31,439 nt of DNA from Rhodospirillales bacterium (lineage in GTDB: Bacteria > Pseudomonadota > Alphaproteobacteria > Rhodospirillales > JABHCV01), in NCBI GenBank assembly GCA_016776705.1, contig JADHSW010000003.1, positions 1-31,439 of the forward strand. The letters run 5' to 3'. A program made the position numbers and the translations under genes. Shown piece by piece: positions 7,579 through 15,515 of this stretch (its first letter is position 1; each line of letters opens with the position of its first letter). The notes beneath the pieces are model-generated. The model had not been told where the DNA came from and did no database searches. It was given only the letters and a program-made list of their open reading frames with translations.

Positions 7579-9459
7579 ATGGCTCAGGAAAAGTTTACAT
7601 TTCAGGCGGAAGTCAGCAAGCTTCTCGATATCGTTGCCCGGTCACTCTACAGCCAGAAGGAAATTTTCCTGCGCGAACTGGCATCCAACGCATCAGACGC
7701 CTGCGACAAATTGCGCTACGCCGCCCTGACCGATTCTTCACTTATGGATGGCGACAGCGAATTCAGAATTATCCTTAGCGTTGATGCAAAAGCCAAAACA
7801 CTTTCCGTTGCCGATAACGGCATTGGCATGGCCCATGATGAAATGGCCGAGACCCTGGGCACCATCGCCAAATCCGGAACCGAAGCCTTTCTGGCCCAGG
7901 CCAATGGCGATGATAAGGACAACGTCGCCCTGATCGGGCAATTTGGCGTCGGCTTCTATTCCTCCTTCATGGTGGCGGACAAGGTCGATGTGCTGACCCG
8001 CAAGGCAGGTGAAGATAAGGCCTGGCTGTGGAGTTCCGACGGCAAGGGCGAGTTCACCATTGAACCCGCCGAGCGCGATGGTCACGGCACGACGGTAATC
8101 CTGCACATCAACAAGGACGAAAAGGAATACCTGGACGAGCCGCGTATCAGCCACATCATCAAATCCCATTCCGATCACATCGGCGTTCCCATCATTTTCA
8201 AGGATGGCGAGCGCGAAGAAACCCTGAATTCCGCTTCGGCCCTGTGGACGTTGCAGAAAAGTGATATCAAGGACGAGCAATACAAGGAATTTTACCACCA
8301 CGTTGGCCATGCTTTCGATGACCCGTGGCTGACCCTGCACAACCGGGTCGAAGGTGTCATGAGCTACACCAACCTGTTGTTCATTCCGACCATGGCGCCG
8401 TTTGACCTGTTCACCCCGGAACGCAAAGGCCACGTCAAGCTGTACGTCAACCGGGTCTTCATCACCGATAACTGCGAAGGGCTATTGCCGCCTTACCTGC
8501 GTTTCCTGCGCGGTGTTGTGGATTCCGAAGACCTGCCGCTGAACATCAGCCGCGAAATGTTCCAGCACGATCCCCGCCTCACCAAGATCAAATCCGGCCT
8601 GACTAATCGTGTGCTGGGCGAATTGAAGAAGAAGGCCGATAAAAAGCCCGAGGAATTTGCAACCTTCTGGGAAAATTTTGGCGCCGTCCTGAAAGAAGGC
8701 ATCTACGAAGATCAGCCCAACCGGGAAAAAATTCTTCAGTTTGCGCGTTTCCAAACCACCGCTTCCGATGAATTGCGCAGCCTGTCGCAAATTGTCGCCG
8801 ATATGAAAGAAGGCCAGAACGCAATCTATTATATCACCGGAGAAAATGTCGATATGGTGCGCCAAAGCCCGCAGCTTGAAGGCTTCCGCGCGCGGGGCAT
8901 CGAGGTTTTGCTGATGACCGACCCTGTCGATGAATTCTGGCTTCCCGCAGTAGGCTCTTTTGAGGAAAAGGAATTCAAATCCGTAACCCGCGGCGATGTC
9001 GATCTGGACAACATCAAGGGCGACAATGACAAGAAGGACGCCGGGGAAAAGAAGAAAAAAGACAAGAAAAAGGCTGCCGGCATGGATGAGCTGATTGCGG
9101 CTTTGAAAATTTCCCTGGGCGATGCGGTGAAGGATGTCGCCGTGTCAGAACGCCTCACCAACAGCCCGGTCTGTCTGGTTTCCGGCGAAGGCGACATGGA
9201 TATCCATCTTGAACGCATGCTCAAACAGCACCGGAAAATGGATGCCGCGACACCCCGTATTCTTGAAATCAATGCCGACCACCCATTGATCGGCAAAATG
9301 GCGGCCATGGCGAAAGACGGTAAGGGGACCGGCGATGAAATGAAGGACGCTGCGTTTCTTCTGCTTGATCAGGCTCGACTGGTAGAAGGCGAGACCCTGC
9401 CCGACCCGTCGGAATTCGCCCGCCGTCTCAGCGCCATGATGGAACGAGGCATCGCCTGA
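7579..9459 (+). CDS. htpG: Molecular chaperone HtpG (bacterial Hsp90)
   Basis: The 626-residue cytoplasmic ATP-dependent chaperone is full length (E. coli HtpG is 624). The GHKL ATPase domain shows E33 and N37 in FLRELASNASD, the nucleotide-binding VADNGIGM, the lid region GTIAKSGT and the IGQFGVGFYSSFMVADKV loop. The middle domain carries NISREMFQ. A Lys/Asp-rich linker around residues 480-505 precedes the C-terminal dimerisation domain. AAAAGGAC upstream is a plausible ribosome site. A candidate RpoH promoter lies just before it. The stop TGA shares its last base with the ATG of the SEC-C gene, so the two are co-transcribed. Confidence 0.97.
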   Translation: MAQEKFTFQAEVSKLLDIVARSLYSQKEIFLRELASNASDACDKLRYAALTDSSLMDGDSEFRIILSVDAKAKTLSVADNGIGMAHDEMAETLGTIAKSGTEAFLAQANGDDKDNVALIGQFGVGFYSSFMVADKVDVLTRKAGEDKAWLWSSDGKGEFTIEPAERDGHGTTVILHINKDEKEYLDEPRISHIIKSHSDHIGVPIIFKDGEREETLNSASALWTLQKSDIKDEQYKEFYHHVGHAFDDPWLTLHNRVEGVMSYTNLLFIPTMAPFDLFTPERKGHVKLYVNRVFITDNCEGLLPPYLRFLRGVVDSEDLPLNISREMFQHDPRLTKIKSGLTNRVLGELKKKADKKPEEFATFWENFGAVLKEGIYEDQPNREKILQFARFQTTASDELRSLSQIVADMKEGQNAIYYITGENVDMVRQSPQLEGFRARGIEVLLMTDPVDEFWLPAVGSFEEKEFKSVTRGDVDLDNIKGDNDKKDAGEKKKKDKKKAAGMDELIAALKISLGDAVKDVAVSERLTNSPVCLVSGEGDMDIHLERMLKQHRKMDAATPRILEINADHPLIGKMAAMAKDGKGTGDEMKDAAFLLLDQARLVEGETLPDPSEFARRLSAMMERGIA

Positions 9460-9938
9460 TGACCAATTGTCCCTGCGGTTCTTCCAGCACCTATGACGAT
9501 TGCTGTGGTCCCTATATCGCCGGAACGGCGGCGCCGACCGCCGAAGCTTTGATGCGGTCGCGCTATACGGCTTATACGGAAGGTAATAATGCTTACCTGA
9601 TTGAAACCCTTGCCCCGGAAAGCCGGGACGAGGAAGAAGAAGCCCAACAAAACCACAAAAGCAACATGAAGTGGCAGGGACTGGAAATTCGCACCACAAG
9701 TGAAGGCGGCGAGAAAGACGAGACCGGCATTGTCGAATTTGTCGCCAGATACAAGGTTGGCGATCAAAGCGGCATACACCACGAACGCTCAAACTTCCGC
9801 CGCGAGGAAGGCCGTTGGGTCTGTATCGGTGGCGAGATCAATCCCAAGCCGGAACAGCGCATCGTCGACAAGGTTGGGCGTAACGATCCCTGTCCCTGCG
9901 GGTCCGGTAAAAAATTCAAGAAGTGCTGCGGGGCCTGA
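9459..9938 (+). CDS. YchJ-like protein with two SEC-C zinc motifs (UPF0225)
   Basis: This 159-residue protein has an N-terminal SEC-C-like motif (C4, C6, C15, C16), then the YchJ core APTAEALMRSRYTAYTEGN with an NTF2-like middle. A full C-terminal SEC-C motif with C145, C147, C156 and C157 (PCPCGSGKKFKKCCG) follows. SEC-C motifs bind zinc and in SecA contact SecB and ribosomes; YchJ itself has no settled function. Translation is coupled to htpG by a one-base overlap (TGATG), suggesting an accessory role in protein quality control. The last 23 bases overlap the convergent EamA transporter gene. Confidence 0.9.
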   Translation: MTNCPCGSSSTYDDCCGPYIAGTAAPTAEALMRSRYTAYTEGNNAYLIETLAPESRDEEEEAQQNHKSNMKWQGLEIRTTSEGGEKDETGIVEFVARYKVGDQSGIHHERSNFRREEGRWVCIGGEINPKPEQRIVDKVGRNDPCPCGSGKKFKKCCGA

Positions 9939-10827
9939 ATTTTCGCAGCAAACGCCCGTCAATGCAGGCGAGACCGGCGAAAATAAGCACCATGCCCATG
10001 AGGGTGTGGTTGCTCAGGCGTTCGCCCAGAATCACAATCCCCAGCATGACGGCGCTGACGGGCACCAGAAAGGTGACCAGCTGCAAATTGGTCGCACCGG
10101 CCTTCGCCAGAATGTGGAAATAGATCAGATACGCGACGGATGTGCTGAGCAGGGCGAGCGCCAGGATCGAAGCCCAGGTCGCCAGATCCGGGTCTGCGCC
10201 CATTGGGCTTTCTAAAACCAGCGCCACAGGTACCATCATCACGCTTGATCCCACCAACATTCCCGTAGCGGCCACCGATGTGGGATGATGGCTTAACCGT
10301 CGTCCGAAAATACCGGCAAGGGAATAGGATATTGCCGCCCCAAGGATGGCGATTTTACCCCATGCCCGATCATCCAGGCTATCCAGCGCATCGGGGCCGA
10401 TCAGGACGACGACCCCGATGATGCCGCAAATAATGCCAACGGCTTTATTGATGCTCAGCTTCTCGTCAGCGGTAAGCATGTGGGCGAGAGCGACCGTGAA
10501 AAGGGGTGTCGTGGCATTAAGGATGGAAGCCGGACCACTGTCGATATGGGATTGACCCCAGACGATCAGCGAAAACGGGATCATGTTGTTCAGGCAGCCC
10601 ATGATGAAAAACTGCCACCAGCTTTTAATATCTCCCGGCATTCGATTGCCGCTCAGATAAACAAAAGCGAGCAGGGCAATTGCGGCAAGGGAGACGCGGC
10701 CACAAACGATGGTCAGGGGGCCAAGGTCTCGCAGGGCGATTTCGGCAAAGAAAAACGACCCGCCCCAAAGAATTGAAAGAATAATCAACAACAGCCATTC
10801 ACGGCCGGCCATGGTGGGGCCGCTCAA
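9916..10827 (-). CDS. EamA/DMT-family transporter
   Basis: The 303-residue inner-membrane protein has about ten hydrophobic segments arranged as two EamA repeats. The first shows ILSILWGGSFFFAEIALRDL and GRVSLAAIALLAF. The second begins near WGKIAILGAAISYSLAGIFGR and ends with IVILGERLSNHTLMGMVLIF. DMT proteins export or import small metabolites; the substrate cannot be read. The start is TTG at 10827: GGAGGG lies six bases upstream inside ogt, while an ATG five codons in (10812) is too far from it. TTG overlaps the ogt stop (TTGA). It is the third gene of a coupled operon with ogt and the Ada-AlkA fusion, and overlaps the convergent SEC-C gene by 23 bases. Confidence 0.9.
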   Translation of the reverse strand: MSGPTMAGREWLLLIILSILWGGSFFFAEIALRDLGPLTIVCGRVSLAAIALLAFVYLSGNRMPGDIKSWWQFFIMGCLNNMIPFSLIVWGQSHIDSGPASILNATTPLFTVALAHMLTADEKLSINKAVGIICGIIGVVVLIGPDALDSLDDRAWGKIAILGAAISYSLAGIFGRRLSHHPTSVAATGMLVGSSVMMVPVALVLESPMGADPDLATWASILALALLSTSVAYLIYFHILAKAGATNLQLVTFLVPVSAVMLGIVILGERLSNHTLMGMVLIFAGLACIDGRLLRKFRPRSTS

Positions 10828-11321
10828 AGTGCGCCCTCCAGCGCCAGCAGTTGGCGTTTTCTGTCGACGCCACCGGCGTAGCCTGTCAAGGAGCCGTTGC
10901 TACCGATAACCCGGTGGCACGGGATGATGATGGCAATGGGGTTTTTACCGTTGGCGCTGCCCACGGCGCGCACCGCTTTCGGATTGTCTATGTTCCGGGC
11001 CAGTTCGGCGTATGAAAGGGTTTTCCCATGGGGGATTTCTTGCAGTGCCCGCCAGACGGATTGCTGAAACACTGTGCCCCCGGTTTCCAGCTTCAGGCCC
11101 CTGAAGGCATCGGCGTCACCTTTGAAATATTTCAGAACCCTGTCGCGAATGTTGAAAGGGTTGACTTTCATTTCTTTTGAATACCTTGGATAGCGTTGCT
11201 GCAACAGGCGCTCATTGCGATCCTGGCAGTCGCTGAAGTCTAGAAGACACAGGGCGTCGTCTGAAAAAACGGCCACCATCTCACCGATGGGCGTGTCGAA
11301 GGCATCGAAGATCAGGGTCAT
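10824..11321 (-). CDS. ogt: Methylated-DNA--protein-cysteine S-methyltransferase
   Basis: This suicide repair protein takes the methyl group from O6-methylguanine. The 165-residue form has the active-site motif IIIPCHRVIGSNG with acceptor C135, preceded by the recognition helix (PKAVRAVGSANGKNP) with its arginine finger. The N-terminal domain is shorter and without the Ada zinc site. I start it at the ATG at 11321 rather than an upstream codon at 11360, because this ATG overlaps the fusion gene's stop as ATGA and has AAGGA upstream. It sits between the Ada-AlkA fusion and the EamA gene in one coupled unit devoted to alkylation damage. Confidence 0.94.
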   Translation of the reverse strand: MTLIFDAFDTPIGEMVAVFSDDALCLLDFSDCQDRNERLLQQRYPRYSKEMKVNPFNIRDRVLKYFKGDADAFRGLKLETGGTVFQQSVWRALQEIPHGKTLSYAELARNIDNPKAVRAVGSANGKNPIAIIIPCHRVIGSNGSLTGYAGGVDRKRQLLALEGAL

Positions 11322-12793
11322 TTTTTCGGTTTCCTTTTTTGCGCGGGCAGCATCGCCCACAAATGCATGGCGGCATAGGCTCGCCAGGGTCTCCAGCTTT
11401 CGGCCCGGCGGTCCAGTTCGCGAATGTTGATGGTTTCGCCCTTTTCCTTAAAGGCATTGAGCAATCCCAGATCACCTGTCGGGAATGCATCGGGCTCCCC
11501 GAAGGCCCGCATGGCGATGTATTGGGCCGTCCACGGCCCGATTCCCGGCAGGGCGGTCAGGCGTTGTTCTATTTCTTCCAGCCCCAGGGCCTTGTCCAGT
11601 TCAAGAGCGCCACTGGCAAAAGCATTGCTCAGGCCTCGCAGGGTCTCGATGCGGCGGCGGGTCAGGCCAATAGCTTCAAGGTCCGCACTGGCAAGAACAC
11701 TGGCGGCAGGAAACAGGTGGGTGAGGGAGTCCGATGGGGGGTTTTTCAAGGGCTCGCCATAGGCTTGCGCCAGCCGTCCTGCAAAAGTTCGCGCGGCGGC
11801 GACACTGACCTGTTGACCGAGAACGGCGCGCACGGCGATTTCAAAAGGCTCCCAGGCGCCGGGAATGCGCAGGCCCGCCCGGGCCTTGATGGATTGGGCA
11901 AGTAGCGGATCCAGTGACAGGTGGGCATTGATCGTCTCGCTGTCGGCATCAATATCGAACAGGCGGCGGGTGCGCTCAATCGCCGCCTTCAGAAAAGTGG
12001 TGTCGTTCAGGGCGACGCTGACGATCAGGTGTTTCCCTGCCCGCTGGTGACGGACCTCAAGGTATCCACGGTGATTTTCAATTTGAATTGTCCGCCGGTA
12101 ACAGTCGTCCGTGACGTCTTCGACGCCGGGAATGGCGCGGGTTTTGAAAAAGCCGATTAAGTGGTTCCAGTCATAAGGAGGCCTGAGGGCGAGCTTGAGT
12201 TGCAGGGACGAAGCATCCCGCGTGCTTTCATTTTCGTTCAGACGGCGCAACTCACGTGGCGCTTTGCCATACAGTTTCTGGAACGTTGAATTAAAGCGGC
12301 GGATTGACCCGAACCCGGCGGCCAGCGCGATTTCGGTCAGCGACAGGTCGGTTTCATTAATCAGTTTCTTGGCGAATAACACCCGTCTGGTCTGTGCCAC
12401 GGCTTTCGGGCCAACACCCACATGTTCCATGAACAGGCGGCGCAAATGGCGCTCGCCAATGCCCAGTCGACCCGCCAGATCATCGACACTGGAGTCGTCC
12501 AAAGCGCCCTCGTTGATCAGCCGCAGCGCCCGATTGACAGTTGTCGATACCCCGTTCCACGCCGGGCCACCGGGGGCAGCCTCTGGGCGGCACCTCAGAC
12601 AGGGGCGGAAACCAGCGCTCATGGCCGCCGCGGCGTTGTCAAAGAACTGACAGTTTTTCTGTTTCGGTGTAATGGCAGGGCAGACAGGTCGACAGAAGAT
12701 ACCGGTCGATGTGACACCGGTAAAAAAGCGCCCGTCAAAACGTGCGTCACGGCTTTTAACTGCCCGGTAGAATGTTTTTGAATCTGTGTTCAT
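11318..12793 (-). CDS. Ada-type regulator fused to AlkA-type 3-methyladenine DNA glycosylase
   Basis: This 491-residue fusion has three parts. Residues 1-75 form an Ada zinc domain with C34, C38, C65 and C68; C34 in GIFCRPVCPA corresponds to the E. coli Ada Cys38 that accepts methyl from DNA phosphotriesters. Residues about 84-190 form an AraC-type double helix-turn-helix. Residues about 200-491 are AlkA: the AlkA N-terminal domain, then the helix-hairpin-helix LTALPGIGPWTAQYIAMR (412-429) and catalytic D441 in FPTGDLGL. It thus combines the damage sensor and activator with excision of alkylated bases. A TATACT box seven bases before the ATG and no Shine-Dalgarno suggest a leaderless message. 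It heads the operon with ogt and the EamA transporter. Confidence 0.95.
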   Translation of the reverse strand: MNTDSKTFYRAVKSRDARFDGRFFTGVTSTGIFCRPVCPAITPKQKNCQFFDNAAAAMSAGFRPCLRCRPEAAPGGPAWNGVSTTVNRALRLINEGALDDSSVDDLAGRLGIGERHLRRLFMEHVGVGPKAVAQTRRVLFAKKLINETDLSLTEIALAAGFGSIRRFNSTFQKLYGKAPRELRRLNENESTRDASSLQLKLALRPPYDWNHLIGFFKTRAIPGVEDVTDDCYRRTIQIENHRGYLEVRHQRAGKHLIVSVALNDTTFLKAAIERTRRLFDIDADSETINAHLSLDPLLAQSIKARAGLRIPGAWEPFEIAVRAVLGQQVSVAAARTFAGRLAQAYGEPLKNPPSDSLTHLFPAASVLASADLEAIGLTRRRIETLRGLSNAFASGALELDKALGLEEIEQRLTALPGIGPWTAQYIAMRAFGEPDAFPTGDLGLLNAFKEKGETINIRELDRRAESWRPWRAYAAMHLWAMLPAQKRKPKK

Positions 12794-12800
12794 GAAAGAC

Positions 12801-12806
12801 AGTATA
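12801..12806 (-). promoter_or_regulatory. -10 box TATACT immediately before the Ada-AlkA start codon
   Basis: On the minus strand TATACT is followed after seven bases by the ATG of the fusion gene. A transcript started at the usual distance would begin at or next to the ATG, leaving no leader. A weak TTGTAA lies only 13 bases upstream, too close for a normal -35, so an activator such as Ada itself may be needed. Confidence 0.4.
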
Positions 12807-12856
12807 ACCCGATTCAGGATTACAACTGGCCATTTTCGGACATGGTGTGTCTTTGC

Positions 12857-13591
12857 TTAGTTCAGGGCGACGGAAGCTGCGCCCAGGATTGCGCCGGAGG
12901 TGCGCGATTGAACGATGACGGCGCAGGCATCGCCGCTTTCATCCAGGGGTGAGGAAATGCTTACGGCTTCACCCTGCCAGGTGCCAATGTGCTTCAATGC
13001 GCGCACAACATTTCGATTGGTGATGGTCTTGCCCCGGTTTTCGCCCTTTTTAACCTTGGTCACGTGTTCATTGTCGAAGACGACCATATAGACGTCGGCC
13101 TTCATGGCATTGCCGGTATCCGCAAGGGCGATCTGCAGGTCATTGCCGTTGCGCACAAGTTCAACATAAATGCGGGGCAGCTTGCGGGCTTCCTTGATCT
13201 GGCTGGCAACCGTCCTGCGGTCAGAACCCGTCGCTTGCAAGGCTCCCTGAACGACCATTTGCGGGGTGTAAACGTAACGCAGGTCCATGTGATGGGCGTA
13301 GGCGCGTTGACGATTGCTGTTGTCGGCGCTGGAATAGGGGTCCTTCCAGCCAAGATTGTCCCAGTAATCAACATGGTAAGACAGCGCCAGGACATTTTCG
13401 CCTTCACCCGACTTGGCCAGATCGCCCAGATAGGTGTCGGCTGGCGGGCAGGATGAACAACCCTGTGACGTGAACAACTCAACCACAGTTAGCGGCGGTG
13501 ATTCTCCCGCTACGGCGTCATCGCCAGCAAGGGGCGTGAAAATAGCGGCAAACAGTGTCAGTACCGTAAATGATTTAACCCAGCAAAACAT
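12857..13591 (-). CDS. Secreted DUF1223 thioredoxin-fold protein
   Basis: The 244-residue protein begins with a hydrophobic signal sequence (about residues 6-22, ending near AVAGES), then the DUF1223 start VVELFTSQGCSSCPPAD with C45 and C48 as a CxxC pair. HVDYWDNLGWKDP and YTPQMVVQG are further family hallmarks. The fold is thioredoxin-like, so a periplasmic redox role is plausible, but the function is undefined. The frame is open to 13627; I use the ATG at 13591 because it places the signal peptide at the very N-terminus. It is divergent from the PLP enzyme gene. Confidence 0.88.
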   Translation of the reverse strand: MFCWVKSFTVLTLFAAIFTPLAGDDAVAGESPPLTVVELFTSQGCSSCPPADTYLGDLAKSGEGENVLALSYHVDYWDNLGWKDPYSSADNSNRQRAYAHHMDLRYVYTPQMVVQGALQATGSDRRTVASQIKEARKLPRIYVELVRNGNDLQIALADTGNAMKADVYMVVFDNEHVTKVKKGENRGKTITNRNVVRALKHIGTWQGEAVSISSPLDESGDACAVIVQSRTSGAILGAASVALN

Positions 13592-13747
13592 GCAAAGGTG
13601 ATACCCTATCGAGACTCTCAGCGCCAATCACATGCAGGTGATGTGGGTCACAGTTTATTGATACAGGGACTATGTCTGGCTCAGATGGCGCTTGAATTTG
13701 ATCCGCCGGGCAATAGGATGCTCTGGAGCGTTGCAAGGAAAAGAAAT

Positions 13748-15436
13748 ATGGCGAACCCGGAACACCTTCTCGACAGAATCAGGGCATCTGTTATCGGGGA
13801 TGACCGCATAATTGACGGACCGTTCGGGCCACGACGCATTACCTATGCGGACTACACCGCGTCCGGCCGCGCCCTTGATTTCATTGAAGATTTCCTGCGC
13901 GACCGGGTGTTGCCCTATTACGCCAACACCCACACGGAAACCTCCCTCACCGGTTTGCAGACAACCCATTACCGTGAACAGGCCCGCGACCTGATCAGGA
14001 AATCCGTCGGCGCCAATGATGATTACGCCGTGATTTTCTGCGGGTCGGGCGCCACCGGCGCGATCAACAGGCTGATCGATATCCTGAACATTCGCATCCC
14101 GGCCAATCTGGATGCCAGATACGATTTGTCAAAGTCGATCCCGGCCAATGAAAGACCCGTGGTTTTCATTGGCCCCTACGAGCATCACTCCAACGAACTG
14201 CCGTGGCGCGAGACCATCGCCGATGTCATCCCCATCAATGAAGACGCCAATGGCCGCATCGACCTGCAGCATCTGGAACAACAACTCGGCCTGTACAGGG
14301 ACCGGGAATTATTGATCGGGAGTTTCTCTGCCGCCTCCAACGTTACCGGCATTATTTCCGATATGGACGGGATTTCCTCCTTGCTGCATGCCCATGGCGC
14401 AGTGTCATTCTGGGATTATGCGGCTGCCGCGCCTTATCTTGCCATCGACGCCACGGGTGTCGGGGACAAACCGGCCATGGACGCACTTTTCCTGTCACCC
14501 CATAAATTTGTTGGCGGACCGGGTTCACCCGGGGTGCTGGTCCTCCACAAGCGCCTGATGGGCAACCGGGTTCCGGCCCGGCCGGGCGGCGGCACGGTCA
14601 GTTATGTGAACACGATCGAACACGTGTACATCACCGACGAAGAGCACCGCGAAGAAGGCGGCACACCCGCCATTGTCGAGAGCATCCGCGCCGGTCTGGT
14701 GTTTCAACTGAAGGACGCGGTAGGGGTTGATTTGATCGAAGAGCACGAGGAAACATTCGTGCGCAGGGCGCTGGCCTCGTGGGCTGCCAACCCGAATATT
14801 CACGTGCTGGGCAACCCGGTCCTGCCACGCCTGTCGATCATCTCCTTCGTTATTCGCCATGGCAAAAGGAACCTGCACCACGATTTTATCGTCGCCGTTC
14901 TGAACGATCTGTTCGGCATTCAATCCCGTGGCGGGTGCTCCTGCGCCGGGCCCTATGGTCACCGCCTGCTGCATATCGATCTGGATCAGTCCCGTGCCTT
15001 TGAAGCCAGCATTGTACACGGCTGCAACGGCATCAAACCGGGCTGGGTTCGCGTCGGCTTCAATTATTTTTTCTCAGACACCGTCGCAGATTACATCATC
15101 GAAGCCATCAACCTGATCGCCAATCACGGCTGGAAGCTGTTGCCACTCTACAGGTTTGATCCGGACACGGGAATCTGGCGTCATCGCGACGCCGCCAACG
15201 CCGCGCCCATGGGGCTGGAGGACATGGATGCATTCGCCAGCACAACCGCCGGGAACGATGTCGCTGGCGAGGATGCGCTGGGCGGTTATCTGGAACAGGC
15301 TCGAAGCATTCTCGATCAGGCAGAAGGCATAGAGGAAATGCCCGACAGCGAAAGCGATTCACTCACCGGCGAAGCAGAAACCCTGAGATGGTTCCCGCTC
15401 CCCGCAGAGATTCAGAAAGAGTTGTTTGGCAAGTAG
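13748..15436 (+). CDS. Class V aminotransferase-fold PLP enzyme, cysteine-desulfurase-like
   Basis: The 562-residue protein has the fold-type I PLP layout: FCGSGATGAIN for phosphate binding, SAASNVTG, WDYAAAAPY with the cofactor-pairing Asp (D223), and SPHKF with the Schiff-base Lys (K253). Later comes RGGCSCAGPYGHR, which matches the SufS-type pattern R-x-G-x-x-C-A, with C399 in the place of the catalytic cysteine. This supports cysteine desulfurase or selenocysteine lyase-like chemistry, yet it is about 150 residues longer than SufS and has an acidic C-terminal extension. The open frame begins at 13598, but the ATG at 13748 has AAGGAAAAG just upstream. No suf or isc gene is nearby. The true substrate is not known. 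Confidence 0.8.
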   Translation: MANPEHLLDRIRASVIGDDRIIDGPFGPRRITYADYTASGRALDFIEDFLRDRVLPYYANTHTETSLTGLQTTHYREQARDLIRKSVGANDDYAVIFCGSGATGAINRLIDILNIRIPANLDARYDLSKSIPANERPVVFIGPYEHHSNELPWRETIADVIPINEDANGRIDLQHLEQQLGLYRDRELLIGSFSAASNVTGIISDMDGISSLLHAHGAVSFWDYAAAAPYLAIDATGVGDKPAMDALFLSPHKFVGGPGSPGVLVLHKRLMGNRVPARPGGGTVSYVNTIEHVYITDEEHREEGGTPAIVESIRAGLVFQLKDAVGVDLIEEHEETFVRRALASWAANPNIHVLGNPVLPRLSIISFVIRHGKRNLHHDFIVAVLNDLFGIQSRGGCSCAGPYGHRLLHIDLDQSRAFEASIVHGCNGIKPGWVRVGFNYFFSDTVADYIIEAINLIANHGWKLLPLYRFDPDTGIWRHRDAANAAPMGLEDMDAFASTTAGNDVAGEDALGGYLEQARSILDQAEGIEEMPDSESDSLTGEAETLRWFPLPAEIQKELFGK

Positions 15437-15441
15437 GCAGC

Positions 15442-15462
15442 AAACGCCATGCGGTTTTTTTT
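15442..15462 (+). terminator. Probable terminator of the PLP enzyme gene
   Basis: Five bases after the stop, AAACGC pairs with GCGGTTT (one bulged G) around a three-base loop and runs into eight T's (15455-15462). The stem is short, so strength is uncertain. Confidence 0.4.
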
Positions 15463-15515
15463 CGCCAATAAATTAAGTGGGCAGGGTAAAGCTGGTCATT
15501 TCTGTTTTTCCTGGT

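Noticed and set aside
7738..8433. Long antisense open frame inside htpG, and similar ones inside acnA, the helicase and the Liv genes
   Set aside because: They are opposite-strand frames that mirror strongly conserved coding genes and show no recognisable domain or ribosome site.
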